Source of the DNA: Castellaniella sp. UBA6218
Lineage (GTDB): Bacteria; Pseudomonadota; Gammaproteobacteria; Burkholderiales; Burkholderiaceae_B
DNA: 5,503 nt
Assembly (NCBI GenBank): GCA_002421865.1
Contig: DISE01000033.1
Span: 8,281-13,783 of the forward strand
Direction of reading: 5' to 3'
Each line of letters opens with the position of its first letter. Positions within the stretch are counted from its first letter, which is position 1. This document shows positions 5,021 to 5,503 of the stretch, in pieces. Both the position numbers and the translations under genes were made by a program. Under the pieces are notes generated by a model. It had not been told where the DNA came from and did not search any database. It saw only the letters and a list, made by a program, of their open reading frames with translations.

Positions 5021-5503
5021 TCAATCCTTGCGCAGCTGCGCGGGACGTCCCGAAGAGGCCGGGCGCGCATCCCGGCGCGGGGCCTGGGGCGCGCCACCCT
5101 CTCGCGTCGGCCGGCCACCCGGGGCGCGGCCGCCACCACTACGGCGGGCGTCCGGGCCGGAGCGGCGGTCGGTGGCATTGGAGGCGGAGGCTGGCCGACG
5201 GCCGTCGCGGCCCGGGGCATCGCGCCGGCCACCATCGCCGCGACCGCCGCCGAAATCGCCCTGCAGGCGCGCGATCGCACGCTTTTCCCGGGCGTCGGGG
5301 GCGGAATCGGCGGTCACCATGGCGGACGGATTCCAGCCCTCCACGGAGATCGGCTCGATGGTCTGCTTGATCAGGCGCTCGATGGCGCGCAGCAGCTTGA
5401 CCTCGGACGAGTCCACCAGGGACAAGGCCGATCCGGTGCTGCCGGCGCGGCCTGTCCGGCCGATCCGGTGCACGTAGTCCTCGGGCACGTTGGGCAGCTC
5501 GAA
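5021..5503 (-). CDS. rhlE: DEAD-box RNA helicase, RhlE-type, C-terminal fragment
   Basis: The last 160 residues of an ATP-dependent RNA helicase; the gene is open at the right edge and its N-terminal part lies outside. It opens with FELPNVPEDYVHRIGRTGRA, which contains helicase motif VI (HRIGRTGR, fragment residues 12-19), whose arginines contact ATP and RNA. The following block (LSLVDSSEVKLLRAIERLI and a Gly-Trp-Asn-Pro near 56-59) resembles E. coli RhlE. From about residue 85 to the end the protein is a low-complexity tail rich in Gly, Arg, Pro, Ala and Asp, as in RhlE proteins, probably disordered and RNA-binding. Such helicases act in ribosome assembly and RNA decay. The RhlE assignment over other DEAD-box members rests on this half only. 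Confidence 0.85.
   Translation of the reverse strand, partial: FELPNVPEDYVHRIGRTGRAGSTGSALSLVDSSEVKLLRAIERLIKQTIEPISVEGWNPSAMVTADSAPDAREKRAIARLQGDFGGGRGDGGRRDAPGRDGRRPASASNATDRRSGPDARRSGGGRAPGGRPTREGGAPQAPRRDARPASSGRPAQLRKD

Noticed and set aside
5040..5260. GC-rich, repetitive-looking stretch as a possible repeat array
   Set aside because: It encodes the Gly/Arg/Pro-rich tail of the helicase; no regular repeat unit or spacer pattern is present.

Overview
The window is GC-rich (roughly two thirds G+C) and compact, with six recognisable genes and one unrecognised one. Protein content and wording point to a beta-proteobacterium of the Alcaligenaceae (Bordetella/Achromobacter type): the RF3 is very Bordetella-like, and the set TAXI-TRAP permease, bfd, bfr, LysE exporter and RhlE-type helicase fits. 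The taxonomic placement is inference from remembered sequences, not a search.

Layout. On the + strand, 1-513 is the C-terminal end of a fused TRAP-transporter permease, whose stop overlaps the start of a DUF1850 gene (513-971). A Fur-controlled promoter (1018-1054) then drives bfd (1054-1305), followed by bfr (1436-1900). bfr converges on minus-strand genes. Reading these in transcription order from the right edge: the C-terminal end of an RhlE-type DEAD-box helicase (5503-5021), a LysE/RhtB-family amino-acid exporter (4990-4358), prfC (4323-2725), and an unrecognised membrane-anchored protein with a four-Cys tail (2604-1981). All gaps are below 135 bases; no stretch over 300 bases lacks a gene.

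How the genes work together. bfd and bfr form an iron-storage pair: Bfr stores ferric iron and Bfd, a [2Fe-2S] ferredoxin, delivers electrons that release it. The Fur box sits on the bfd -10 element, so bfd should be induced when iron is scarce. bfr lies 130 bases further on, behind a strong hairpin, so it may be expressed separately. The TRAP permease and DUF1850 gene form a translationally coupled uptake unit for an unknown solute. rhlE, lysE and prfC are closely spaced on one strand and may be co-transcribed; a terminator-like hairpin with a U run covers the prfC stop, and the last gene has its own promoter-like sequence.

Most notable points: the bfd promoter geometry predicts a leaderless mRNA beginning at the ATG itself; Bfr has Thr at the position of ferroxidase ligand Glu127; alternative hairpins lie at the lysE-prfC junction before an RF3 start with no Shine-Dalgarno; and the Cys-tailed protein is uncharacterised. 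I see no phage, IS element, CRISPR array, tRNA, rRNA or obvious new multi-gene system. This looks like ordinary chromosomal core with a few regulatory curiosities.
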